In this document: positions 56,088 through 64,000 of the stretch, piece by piece
Layout of the letters: every line of letters starts with the position of its first letter
How positions within the stretch are numbered: the first letter of the stretch is position 1
Assembly: GCF_002221595.1 (NCBI RefSeq)
Contig: NZ_NHMP01000002.1
Coordinates: forward strand, 62,001 to 126,000
Direction of reading: 5' to 3'
DNA length: 64,000 nt
DNA from: Turicimonas muris
Lineage (GTDB): Bacteria; Pseudomonadota; Gammaproteobacteria; Burkholderiales; Burkholderiaceae_F
The notes under the pieces: model-generated
What the model was told of the DNA's origin: nothing
Database searches by the model: none
What the model saw: only the letters and a program-made list of their open reading frames with translations
Position numbers and translations under genes: made by a program

Positions 56088-57185
56088 ATGGATCAGACAC
56101 TCGCTCATTCAAACGGCAGCGTGCAAACGTCAGTAGAGATTATGCTGCCTGCCGAACTGACAGCGGCTTGCTCTAATCAGTATTGGAGCAAAGTTCTTTC
56201 ACCTTCTTCTAGATCTGTCGTATTCAACGCTCAAAATGTCAAGATTTGTGACGAGTCAGGCATTGCTCTGCTATTTCAGATTAATCACGCAGGCCCCAAC
56301 GTTAAACTGATTAACATCCCACAAGACATACAGCAAGTGTATGTCACGATGACTAAAAATATGGTCGCCCAGGCTCCGGCTCCTAAAAAAAGAGAAGGAT
56401 TTGTTGTTGCCTGTGGCGCATGGCTCAATACTTTCCTTCAGGGAACCAAGGCAAGTTTAACTTTCTTAGGAGAAAGTCTTTGCGCCATTTGCTCTCTATT
56501 CATACATCCTCGGCGCTTCCGTCTTAAAGAAATTCTCAGCGTCAGCGATGATACGGGAAGCAACGCTGTAGGAATTGTGTGCCTAATCGGCTTTTTAATG
56601 GGCGTGATTATTGCCTTTGAAACTGCTTTGGTCGCTCAGATTTTCGGTGCCGTTATTTTTGTGGTCAACGGAATCGGCATTGCTGTTACCCGCGAGCTCG
56701 GCCCTCTAATGACCGCCATTTTATTTGCCGGCCGTTCAGGCTCAGCCTTTGCGGCTCAGTTAGGAACTCAAAAGGTTAATGAAGAACTCAATGCCTTAAC
56801 CACATTTGGTTTGGACCCAATGCATTTTTTAGTAGTTCCTCGCTTACTTGCCTCTTCCGCGGTAGTCCCCCTTTTGTCAGTTTTTGCCTCACTTACCGGA
56901 ATTCTCGGAGGTGCGTTGGTCATGGGACTGTATGACATTACACCGATGCAGTTCTACGTTCAGTTGGTGGGTTCGATGTCCCTCGGAGACATCTTCTTTG
57001 GTTTGGGTAAAGCAGTTATTTTCGGTTATGTGATTGCCTTAATCGGATGCGAATGCGGTATGAATACGGGAGCCGGGGCAGCTGCCGTCGGTATCTCGAC
57101 CACCAAAGCTGTGGTCCGCAGCATTGTGTGGATTGTGGTCATTGACGGCGTTGCAGCTTTGTTAGCAAACAGACTAGGTATCTGA
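56088..57185 (+). CDS. mlaE: MlaE-family lipid ABC transporter permease with N-terminal STAS-like domain
   Basis: 365 residues. Residues 1-95 form a STAS/MlaB-like domain (SSRSVVFNAQNVKICDESGI), fused to the MlaE permease: FETALVAQIFGAVIFVVNGI, RELGPLMTAILFAGRSGSAF and GTQKVNEELNALTTFG. It drives phospholipid transfer between inner and outer membrane. First gene of a four-gene operon overlapping mlaF by one base. Confidence 0.94.
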   Translation: MDQTLAHSNGSVQTSVEIMLPAELTAACSNQYWSKVLSPSSRSVVFNAQNVKICDESGIALLFQINHAGPNVKLINIPQDIQQVYVTMTKNMVAQAPAPKKREGFVVACGAWLNTFLQGTKASLTFLGESLCAICSLFIHPRRFRLKEILSVSDDTGSNAVGIVCLIGFLMGVIIAFETALVAQIFGAVIFVVNGIGIAVTRELGPLMTAILFAGRSGSAFAAQLGTQKVNEELNALTTFGLDPMHFLVVPRLLASSAVVPLLSVFASLTGILGGALVMGLYDITPMQFYVQLVGSMSLGDIFFGLGKAVIFGYVIALIGCECGMNTGAGAAAVGISTTKAVVRSIVWIVVIDGVAALLANRLGI

Positions 57186-57958
57186 TGATGACAGAAAACA
57201 ATAAAAAATCAGTTATTCGGGTCGAAAACCTGACCATGGGATGGCCAGGGAAGATTCTGTTGGAGAATGTCAGCTTCGATATTCTGCAAAATGAGATCGT
57301 TTTTATCATGGGTGGCTCGGGCTGCGGTAAATCCACTTTGATGAAAACAATTATCGGTCTGAACCCGCCGATGGCAGGCGACATCCTAATCAGAAGGGAA
57401 AGTATCATTCACTCTGATCAAGAAAAGATAGCTGAAATTCAAAGAGGCCTCGGGATCATGTATCAGAGCGGAGCTTTGTTTGGTTCACTAACAGTTTTAG
57501 AAAACGTCCGTTTTCCATTGGACCAATTTACTAAGCTTCCGATGCCGGCCAAGGACTTGACTTCTCAGATGCTTTTAGCAGCCCTAGAAATGCCTCATGC
57601 AGCCAACCTGATGCCCGGAGAACTTTCAGGGGGCATGATCAAAAGGGCAGGTATTGCCAGAGCGCTGGCGCTAGGAGCCACAATTCTGCTTCTAGATGAG
57701 CCGAGCGCGGGTCTGGATCCTATTACTGCTGCTAACCTTGATGAAACAATTCTTAGACTAAGAAAAAATTTGAACTGTACGTTTGTAATCGTCAGCCACG
57801 AGCTGAAAAGTATTTTCCGGATTGCCGACCGCTGCCTCATGCTGGATCCTGTCAGCAAATCCATCATTGCCGACGGTTCTCCTGAAGAATTGAGAGAACA
57901 CTCACCCAATCCGAGAGTTCGTCAGTTCTTTAACGCACAACCTGACGGTGAGGAATAA
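57185..57958 (+). CDS. mlaF: Lipid ABC transporter ATP-binding protein
   Basis: 257 residues. Walker A VFIMGGSGCGKSTLMKTIIG, signature LSGGMIKRAGIARAL and Walker B TILLLDEPSAGLDPITA. Shares the TGATG overlap with mlaE. Energises the Mla permease. Confidence 0.96.
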   Translation: MMTENNKKSVIRVENLTMGWPGKILLENVSFDILQNEIVFIMGGSGCGKSTLMKTIIGLNPPMAGDILIRRESIIHSDQEKIAEIQRGLGIMYQSGALFGSLTVLENVRFPLDQFTKLPMPAKDLTSQMLLAALEMPHAANLMPGELSGGMIKRAGIARALALGATILLLDEPSAGLDPITAANLDETILRLRKNLNCTFVIVSHELKSIFRIADRCLMLDPVSKSIIADGSPEELREHSPNPRVRQFFNAQPDGEE

Positions 57959-57961
57959 TCT

Positions 57962-58963
57962 ATGAATAACAATACAAAATTATTTAGATTAGGGTTGTTT
58001 GTTATCGCCGCTATCCTATTGATTATTGCGGCTGTAGTCATTCTTGTGGGTCCTTCTCTTACTAAACCCAAGACCATCGCTGAAACTTACTTTAAATACT
58101 CTATCAGCGGATTAGAAGTCGGTTCTCCGGTTAAATTCCGCGGCATTCAGGTAGGAGAGGTAAAAGAGATTCTTCTATCCACGGAAGCGTACCCAAAGTC
58201 CGCACAAGACGTAATCTCCAATCTAAATTCAGTGGCCGTTGTCAGAATGCAGCTTAATTTGCCGGCTGACAGCGTCAACCAAGAACTAAACACCTATATA
58301 AAAGAGGGCCTGCGAACCCAAACTCAGTTAGCCGGTATCACAGGCTCTCTGTACATCTCTTTGGAATTTTTAGATCCTGAAAAGTATCCCGCTGACAGCA
58401 TTCCTTTTACCTGGCACCCTGAATATTCATACATTCCATCGGCTCCAAGCTTAAGCAATGAAGTTATTGAAAACGTTAAAAATTTCCTGGCGGGTTTAGA
58501 TGAGATGGATATCGAGAAATATGTTTCCAACACGCTGCCGGCAATTAATTCTCTTATCGTTAATTTAAACAGAATTGCAGAAAGCATCAATGCTACTACT
58601 GTTCAAGATATTGGAACCAACTTAAATACTCTGCTGACGAACACTGATACCAAGATTTCAGAAATCGACATTCAAAGTCTAAATGAGCTTATTGGTCAAC
58701 TAGACGTTGCTGCCAAGAATTTCGGCGATATGGCCCAGAAGACCAATACACGCAAACTCGTCGACAGTCTTACGCAGCTTTCTCAACGACTTAACGGTTT
58801 GGTCGGCAACAATCAGTACGAAGTTCAGAAGATTATTGCCAATATCAACCGAATTACTCAAAATCTTCAGAGTCTTAGCCGTGAGTTGGTCAATGATCCG
58901 AGTGCTCTCTTTGTCCCACCGAAGAGCTCTACGGAAAAAGTGTTAAGAACAGGAGAGAAATAA
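57962..58963 (+). CDS. mlaD: MCE-domain (MlaD-type) lipid-binding protein
   Basis: 333 residues: one membrane anchor (about 8-31) and an MCE domain with YFKYSISGLEVGSPVKFRGI and QVGEVKEI, then a long helical coiled-coil C-terminus. It is larger than E. coli MlaD (183 residues), more like PqiB/YebT-related single-MCE proteins. It lies in the periplasm and carries lipids. Confidence 0.92.
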   Translation: MNNNTKLFRLGLFVIAAILLIIAAVVILVGPSLTKPKTIAETYFKYSISGLEVGSPVKFRGIQVGEVKEILLSTEAYPKSAQDVISNLNSVAVVRMQLNLPADSVNQELNTYIKEGLRTQTQLAGITGSLYISLEFLDPEKYPADSIPFTWHPEYSYIPSAPSLSNEVIENVKNFLAGLDEMDIEKYVSNTLPAINSLIVNLNRIAESINATTVQDIGTNLNTLLTNTDTKISEIDIQSLNELIGQLDVAAKNFGDMAQKTNTRKLVDSLTQLSQRLNGLVGNNQYEVQKIIANINRITQNLQSLSRELVNDPSALFVPPKSSTEKVLRTGEK

Positions 58964-58965
58964 CA

Positions 58966-59571
58966 ATGGTTAAAAAATTAACTTTAGCTGCCAGTTTTGC
59001 TTTTCTTGCCGGATGTTCAATTCTTCCGGACAGACCTCCATTAAATTATTACGATTTTTCAATTTCTCCCCCTGCGGAAACTGTCATTTCTTCTAAGAAG
59101 CTTCCGGCATCCGTCAGAGTCAACCTCCCGGATATTGCCACTCCTTACAATAGTCCTAAGCTATACATCAAGGGCAAGGACAATCGCTTTTATGCAACCA
59201 ATATCAATAGGTTAGTGGCTTCTCCCAACGACATCATCGGAGATGACTTAAGACAATGGCTCGATAGGACAGGTCCGTGGAGTATGGTTTTAGCTCCAAA
59301 CAGCCTTGCCTCTCCTGACTATCAGATGACCCTCTACATCTCTGAACTTTTTGCTAATGCTTCAGTTCAGCAGCCGGGAGATACAGTTATTTCGATGGAT
59401 GTGTCAGTAACGAGAGCTTCAAACGACAAACTGGTATTCAACAAGCACTATCGGATAGTCACCCCGATCGAGCAGGAAAGCGTCCCCGCTTTGATTAAAA
59501 GCTATTCAGTTGGCTTTAACAACTTATTCGAGGAGCTCTCCAAAGACTTGAACAATAGATTTATCAAGTAA
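58966..59571 (+). CDS. ABC-type transport auxiliary lipoprotein (PqiC-like)
   Basis: 201 residues. The lipobox is AFLAGCS (Cys17), and the body fits the ABC_trans_aux/PqiC fold: YYDFSISPPAETV, VRVNLPDIATPYNSPKLYIK, DDLRQWL. It would link the MCE protein to the outer membrane. Last gene of the operon, two bases after mlaD; no MlaC or MlaB follow. Confidence 0.85.
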   Translation: MVKKLTLAASFAFLAGCSILPDRPPLNYYDFSISPPAETVISSKKLPASVRVNLPDIATPYNSPKLYIKGKDNRFYATNINRLVASPNDIIGDDLRQWLDRTGPWSMVLAPNSLASPDYQMTLYISELFANASVQQPGDTVISMDVSVTRASNDKLVFNKHYRIVTPIEQESVPALIKSYSVGFNNLFEELSKDLNNRFIK

Positions 59572-59589
59572 CTCCGGCTAATTATCTTG

Positions 59590-59620
59590 GCCGCTCAATT
59601 TTTCGATTGGGCGGCTTTTT
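59590..59620 (+). terminator. Terminator of the mla operon
   Basis: GCCGCTCAAT (59590-59599) pairs with ATTGGGCGGC (59606-59615) with one G-U pair, then five T. Confidence 0.85.
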
Positions 59621-59930
59621 ATATGTCAATTATCGATAAAAAAGTTTCTTTTCCTTCACTAGACACAACTACAGCCTAAAGAGTTTTGAATTTTGATAAA
59701 GAATGCTAGCGACATCGATTGTTTCTGCGTTTACTAGACTGCGGTTAAGGAAGAAGGGCTGGAGAGTTTTGCTTAGAGGCAACAAAAGGATTCTTCAAGT
59801 CCGGAAAAATCTGCAAATTTCTCAAAAATACCGGAGCGACTACGTTCTCCCTCTTTTGTAGGCATGGAAGTGACTATAGAATAACAGCATGTGACATTCT
59901 GCTTTTTTCAACTCTTAAAGAGGCTTCAAT
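59621..59930. other. Intergenic region upstream of the ABC importer
   Basis: 310 bases without a gene. It should hold the importer promoter; TATAGAAT at about 59876 is a possible -10, with no clear -35. Confidence 0.35.
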
Positions 59931-60920
59931 ATGAAATTATTTAGTGTAGCAGCGTTGTCTGTTTGCTTCCTTGCTGGTTCCGTCAGCGCAGCAGAAACTC
60001 TCAACGCTTATTCCATCATGCCTGAGAAGTACGCATCCAAGGTATTTGCTGAATTCACTAAGGATACCGGAATCAAAGTTAACTTCCTGCGTTTCTCCTC
60101 AGGGGAAGCCTTGGCAAGATTGACGGCTGAAAAGGGCAACCCCCAGGTTGACGTTATGCTTGGCGGTCCTGCCGATACATATGCTGCTGGCGCTAAAGAT
60201 CAGATTTTTGAATCTTACAGACCAAAAGATTCCGATGCTATCCCTGCAAATCTCAGAGACAAAGACAATCGCTGGACCGGTATCGGTATTATTCCTCTCT
60301 GCTTCTTAACAAATACTAAGTTCTTGGAAAAGAACAAGATGCAGGCTCCTACAAAGTGGGATGACCTCCTTGATCCGAAGTACAAAAACAACCTCCAGAT
60401 GGCTGATGCCAGAACTTCCGGAACAGCGACGGAACGCATCTACTCTTTAGTTAAGGTTAAAGGCGAAGATCCTGCTTTTGAATATCAGAAGAAACTTAAC
60501 GGCAACATCCAGATGTACACCAAGAGCGGTGCGGGCGGTGCCATGCCGATTGCTACCGGTCAATGCGCTTCCGGTATCTTCTACATTGTTGACGCTTTAG
60601 ATATTAAGCAACAGGGTTATCCGGTTGTTATCACCTATCCAGAAGACGGTGTCTCCTACGGTATTGAAGCTACAGGTATCGTTAAGGGTGCTAAGAATCT
60701 GGACGCCGCCAAGAAGTTCGTTGACTGGGCAGCCAGCAAGAAATTCGCAGACTTCATCGTTGCCAACAAGATCAACTACGTTCCTACACGCAATGACGTT
60801 AAGACTTTCAATCCGCTTCTTGACCTCTCCAAGATCAACCTCAAAGACGTTGACACAACTTGGAAAGGTGAAAAGAGAAAAGAATATACAAACCGCTGGA
60901 TCAACGAAGTCATTAAGTAA
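59931..60920 (+). CDS. ABC importer periplasmic binding protein (AfuA/FbpA-like)
   Basis: 329 residues. The signal peptide is MKLFSVAALSVCFLAGSVSA. The mature protein opens ETLNAYSIMPEKYASKVFAE and continues PQVDVMLGGPADTYAAG, the periplasmic binding-protein class-II fold of the iron/hexose-phosphate/phosphonate group. The double Tyr motif used for Fe3+ in FbpA is not evident (GIFYIVDAL instead), so the ligand is probably not free iron. First gene of an importer operon with permease, ATPase and RidA. Confidence 0.9.
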   Translation: MKLFSVAALSVCFLAGSVSAAETLNAYSIMPEKYASKVFAEFTKDTGIKVNFLRFSSGEALARLTAEKGNPQVDVMLGGPADTYAAGAKDQIFESYRPKDSDAIPANLRDKDNRWTGIGIIPLCFLTNTKFLEKNKMQAPTKWDDLLDPKYKNNLQMADARTSGTATERIYSLVKVKGEDPAFEYQKKLNGNIQMYTKSGAGGAMPIATGQCASGIFYIVDALDIKQQGYPVVITYPEDGVSYGIEATGIVKGAKNLDAAKKFVDWAASKKFADFIVANKINYVPTRNDVKTFNPLLDLSKINLKDVDTTWKGEKRKEYTNRWINEVIK

Positions 60921-60978
60921 TCAACTTATTGATTTACTTAATTCCTAAAACTAAGGCCTCTTCGGGGGCCCTTAAACA
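60915..60978 (+). terminator. Possible attenuator between binding protein and permease
   Basis: An inverted repeat AAGTAATCA/TGATTTACTT (60915-60939) with one bulge, followed by a GGCC/GGCC hairpin with a TCTTCGGG loop. No T tract. Such structures often lower permease expression relative to the binding protein. Confidence 0.35.
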
Positions 60979-60992
60979 TAGGCATCAAACCC

Positions 60993-62660
60993 ATGGTCAA
61001 AAGTTCTGAAAAAAATGATCTGGTAACCAAATTTACTGTTTTTGCCTTATGGATGGCCATGGGTGTCTTTGTCGTCTACCCATTAGTCCGATTATTAGGG
61101 GTTACTTTCTGGGTTGACGGGCATTTTACCTTTGAAAACTTAAAACCTTTCTTGGACAACTGGTACGACAGAAGGGCCATCGTCAACAGTATTGTTTTAG
61201 CGACTGCGGTCGGTCTTACCGGAACCATCATCGGTTTTATTTTTGCTTTTGCGGTGACTCGGCTTTCCATGCCGGCTTGGTTAAAATTTGCGATTTCAGC
61301 GGTAACACTTCTTCCGCTTATTTCTCCTCCCTTCACCAGTTCCATCGCTTTAACTCTTTCCTTAGGCCCTAACGGCATTTTGCTTCAGTTCTTCGGCCTG
61401 GACAACTTTAACTTCTACGGCTTTTGGGGCACCTATATTTCAGAAACCCTGACTTATTTCCCGATTGCCTTCATGACACTGACGACAATTCTTCTAAGAA
61501 TTGATCCGAATTTGGAAGATGCAGCATATTCATTAGGCTCCTCTTCATTTAATGTCTTTAGAACAGTCACATTCCCATTGGCAGCTCCCGGTTTAGCAAA
61601 TGCCTTCCTGCTCGTCTTCTCGTGTTCACTAGCAGACTTCGCCACACCGCAGGTTTTGGGCGGACACTCATTCCCAGTTCTGCCGACACAAGCTTACTTG
61701 CAGATTACCGGTATGTATGACTTCAAGGGCGGTGCCGCATTGTCCTTCCTGCTCATTATTCCAGCTTTGATTGTTTACGGTCTGCAGAATTTCTGGGTCA
61801 GCCGTAGAAGCTTTGTTACCGTTACCGGTAAGGCAGGCGGAAGAAGCTCCATCAAAGGCCCGGGTCCGCTTATTACTGCCGTCGTTCTCGGCACCGTTAC
61901 CTTTATTTCGGCTTTTGTTCTGTACCTTTATTCCATTATTCTCATCGGTTCACTCATCAAGGTTTGGGGCGTGGACAACTCTCTGACGTTCGAGAACTAC
62001 CATTACGTCTTTACCTTCGGCAGCAAGGCAATTAAAGATACTTTGATTATTGCCTGCGTCGGCACTCCGATCGGCGGCTTGCTTGCCGTTTTAATCGGTT
62101 ATGTCACCAAGTGGCTCAAAGTAAAAGGCCATAAGACGTTAGAAACGATTTCCCTGCTGAACTACACACTACCGGGTACGGTCGTCGGTATCGCTTACAT
62201 CATTGCCTTTAACGACAAACCAATCGTGTTAACAGGTACTGTCTATATTCTTATCGCCGCCTATGTGTTCCGTTATTCATCAGCCGGTATCCGCAACGTG
62301 ATTGCTTCTCTTACTCAGATTGATCCATCTATTGAAGAAGCTTCCACCAGCTTAGGAGCCTCTTCAGCCTATACATTCTGGAAAATTACCGTTCCTTTGG
62401 TCTTGCCGGCAGTAATGGCAGGTATGAAGTATTTGTTCATCCACTCCATGACCGCCATCAGCGCAACCATCTTCTTGGTCTCGGTGCACTGGTCTCTTAT
62501 CACGACCCGAATTCTTGAATGTATGACTGAGCTGCAATTTGCTCAGGCCTGTGCATTCTCTATCGTTCTCATTATTATTGTTTTCATTGCTTCAGGCGTT
62601 ATGTCTTTAATTGCGAAGACTGTCTGCCCTGTAGGTAATTCAACCGGAGGTCTCCGCTAA
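60993..62660 (+). CDS. ABC importer permease (fused, two-domain FbpB type)
   Basis: 555 residues with about 12 helices in two halves. Each half has an EAA loop: EDAAYSLGSSSFNVFRTVTF and EEASTSLGASSAYTFWKITV. It is the duplicated permease of iron- or phosphonate-type importers. Next gene starts one base later. Confidence 0.94.
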   Translation: MVKSSEKNDLVTKFTVFALWMAMGVFVVYPLVRLLGVTFWVDGHFTFENLKPFLDNWYDRRAIVNSIVLATAVGLTGTIIGFIFAFAVTRLSMPAWLKFAISAVTLLPLISPPFTSSIALTLSLGPNGILLQFFGLDNFNFYGFWGTYISETLTYFPIAFMTLTTILLRIDPNLEDAAYSLGSSSFNVFRTVTFPLAAPGLANAFLLVFSCSLADFATPQVLGGHSFPVLPTQAYLQITGMYDFKGGAALSFLLIIPALIVYGLQNFWVSRRSFVTVTGKAGGRSSIKGPGPLITAVVLGTVTFISAFVLYLYSIILIGSLIKVWGVDNSLTFENYHYVFTFGSKAIKDTLIIACVGTPIGGLLAVLIGYVTKWLKVKGHKTLETISLLNYTLPGTVVGIAYIIAFNDKPIVLTGTVYILIAAYVFRYSSAGIRNVIASLTQIDPSIEEASTSLGASSAYTFWKITVPLVLPAVMAGMKYLFIHSMTAISATIFLVSVHWSLITTRILECMTELQFAQACAFSIVLIIIVFIASGVMSLIAKTVCPVGNSTGGLR

Positions 62661-63749
62661 ATGTCAGTTGCCCTTTGTCTACAAAATATCTCCCGCCATT
62701 ACATTAAAGACGGAAAAGATTTCACAGCGGTCTCTTCGGTTGACTTGGAAGTTCAGACCGGTGAATTCTTAACTTTCCTCGGGCCATCGGGATGCGGAAA
62801 AACGACAACACTTAGAATGATCGCCGGCTTCGAGACGCCCTCCAGCGGAGAAATTTTATTAGATGGTGAGAACATCACTAAAGTTCCAGCAAACGAAAGA
62901 GACATGGGATTCGTATTCCAGAACTATGCACTCTTTCCGCATATGAAGATTTTTGACAACGTTGCCTACGGCCTAAAGATCAGACGTGAGACCACAGACT
63001 CCATCAAGAAAAAAGTCCATGAAGCTTTAGCAATGGTCGGTCTTGAAAACGCAGAAGGGAACTATCCTAACCAGCTTTCAGGGGGCGAACAACAGCGCGT
63101 CGCTTTGGCTCGTGTATTGGTTCTCAGACCAAAAATAATTCTCATGGATGAACCGCTTTCTAACTTAGACGCTAAGTTAAGACTACACATGAGAACCGAG
63201 ATCAGACGCATTCAGAGAGATCTTTCTCTGACGTGCCTCTACGTTACTCACGATCAGAAGGAAGCTCTGACCATGTCCGACCGCATCATGGTTATGCAAC
63301 GCGGCCACATTGAACAGTTGGGTTCTCCGTTTGACCTCTATGACGATCCGGCTTCTCCTTTTGTTGCAGATTTCATTGGTCAGGCCAACCTCATCCCCGG
63401 CACTCTCGTCAGCAAGAACGGAGACTACGGCATTTTCAACGTTAACGGCAAAAATATTCAAGCCCGTCTAGGAAAGCAAAATCCTCCGGAAGTCGGCAAA
63501 GAAGCTTTATTAGTTGTTCGTCCGGAAAATCTTTCTTTTGCCTCCTGCTCTGAAAATGCTATTCCAGTAAAGATCGTGAATACTCTTTTTGAAGGCGACA
63601 AGATTGACTATCACGTTCAAGTTCAAGGCATTGCCGACAAGACTTATTCCATGGGCATTCCTTTCTTACCGGGCATGCAGATCTTAGACGTAGGTCTCGA
63701 ACGGGAAGCATCTTTTGTTCCACAAGCCGGCGTCATTATTAGGAGGTAG
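62661..63749 (+). CDS. ABC importer ATP-binding protein
   Basis: 362 residues. Walker [19 protein letters not shown], signature [16 protein letters not shown], Walker [17 protein letters not shown]; a C-terminal TOBE domain (from about 290) regulates it. Its start codon follows the permease stop directly. Confidence 0.96.
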   Translation: MSVALCLQNISRHYIKDGKDFTAVSSVDLEVQTGEFLTFLGPSGCGKTTTLRMIAGFETPSSGEILLDGENITKVPANERDMGFVFQNYALFPHMKIFDNVAYGLKIRRETTDSIKKKVHEALAMVGLENAEGNYPNQLSGGEQQRVALARVLVLRPKIILMDEPLSNLDAKLRLHMRTEIRRIQRDLSLTCLYVTHDQKEALTMSDRIMVMQRGHIEQLGSPFDLYDDPASPFVADFIGQANLIPGTLVSKNGDYGIFNVNGKNIQARLGKQNPPEVGKEALLVVRPENLSFASCSENAIPVKIVNTLFEGDKIDYHVQVQGIADKTYSMGIPFLPGMQILDVGLEREASFVPQAGVIIRR

Positions 63750-63754
63750 ATCTC

Positions 63755-64000
63755 ATGCGTGAAATTATTGTTCCTAATTTACCGCCTCCGAACGGCCACT
63801 ACTCTCATGCCGTAATTTCCAAAGGACAGCTCTATATGTCCGGAATTCTGCCGAACTTAGTAAAACCACAGGACTCATTAGACGATCAATTTGAAGCTGT
63901 TTTTAAGGTCATTAGAGAGGTTTTAGGGTTCAATGGTGTATCTCTTCAAGACGTTGTTAATTGCCGCGTCTACGTTGCAGATATCAACGATTGGCCTCGC
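63755..64000 (+). CDS. RidA/YjgF-family protein, N-terminal part (cut by window edge)
   Basis: 82 codons from the ATG at 63755 with AGGAGG eight bases upstream. VISKGQLYMSGILPNL and NCRVYVADINDW match the RidA fold, which deaminates reactive enamine/imine intermediates. The conserved C-terminal Arg and Glu region is outside the window. Its place in the importer operon suggests that the imported compound is an amino compound. Confidence 0.88.
   Translation, partial: MREIIVPNLPPPNGHYSHAVISKGQLYMSGILPNLVKPQDSLDDQFEAVFKVIREVLGFNGVSLQDVVNCRVYVADINDWPR

Overview
The window looks like chromosomal DNA of an anaerobic or microaerobic, gut-type betaproteobacterium of the order Burkholderiales, most likely family Sutterellaceae (Sutterella/Parasutterella-like). 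This is inference from gene content. The pointers are an orphan tripartite-tricarboxylate (Bug-type) binding protein, a Burkholderiales-style DUF971-ubiE-Tim44 cluster, several periplasmic fumarate-reductase-like flavoproteins, menaquinone genes (menB, menE, ubiE) in an otherwise betaproteobacterial gene set, two Dcu-type C4-dicarboxylate transporters, cytochrome bd oxidase and moderate GC.

Layout. 1-510: the end of a flavocytochrome c-type reductase. 886-1608: a DUF1801 protein with a basic tail. 2024-5393: a full cytochrome bd operon (cydP, cydA, cydB, cydX, ybgE). 5532-8818: a small membrane-protein gene hit by an IS1634-type element that is flanked by a 542-bp direct repeat. 8986-13069: a QseBC-like two-component system, two tandem entericidin-like lipoproteins and an HtrA protease. 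13108-15322: menE and menB. 15649-18638: an IS607 element (tnpA, tnpB) abutting a truncated flavoprotein gene. 18908-22896: a Bug protein, a divergent TetR regulator, MarC and a MocR regulator. 22929-26041: a porin / tetraheme cytochrome / flavoprotein operon. 26290-26781: a decayed IS607 end. 26894-31576: glmS, glmU and a sodium:solute symporter. 31788-33936: Tim44-domain protein, ubiE and DUF971. 34038-38534: two LysR genes divergent from a DcuC-type transporter and an AbgA-like peptidase gene interrupted by an amber codon. 38628-40010: a flavoprotein remnant, a LysE exporter and tRNA-Arg. 40254-46791: U32 peptidase, priA, dcuA/B, hemE and a universal stress protein. 46980-53897: the complete F1Fo ATP synthase operon. 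54221-55910: parB and parA. 56088-59571: an Mla/MCE lipid-transport operon. 59931-64000: an ABC importer followed by a RidA protein cut by the window edge.

How it fits together. The respiratory theme is strong: quinone synthesis (men/ubiE), a high-affinity bd oxidase, periplasmic flavoprotein reductases fed by a small multiheme cytochrome, C4-dicarboxylate carriers and the ATP synthase. Around this core are mobile and decaying parts: an intact IS1634-type element, an intact IS607-type element, a dead IS607 tnpA, two truncated flavoprotein genes and one gene broken by a nonsense codon. I found no CRISPR array, rRNA or prophage. The most noteworthy observations are the exceptionally long direct repeat around the IS1634-type element (which kept its target gene intact), the amber codon at a tryptophan position of the AbgA-like gene, the dedicated reductase-cytochrome-porin operon, the MocR regulator lacking the PLP lysine, and the TnpB gene whose end abuts a truncated reductase.
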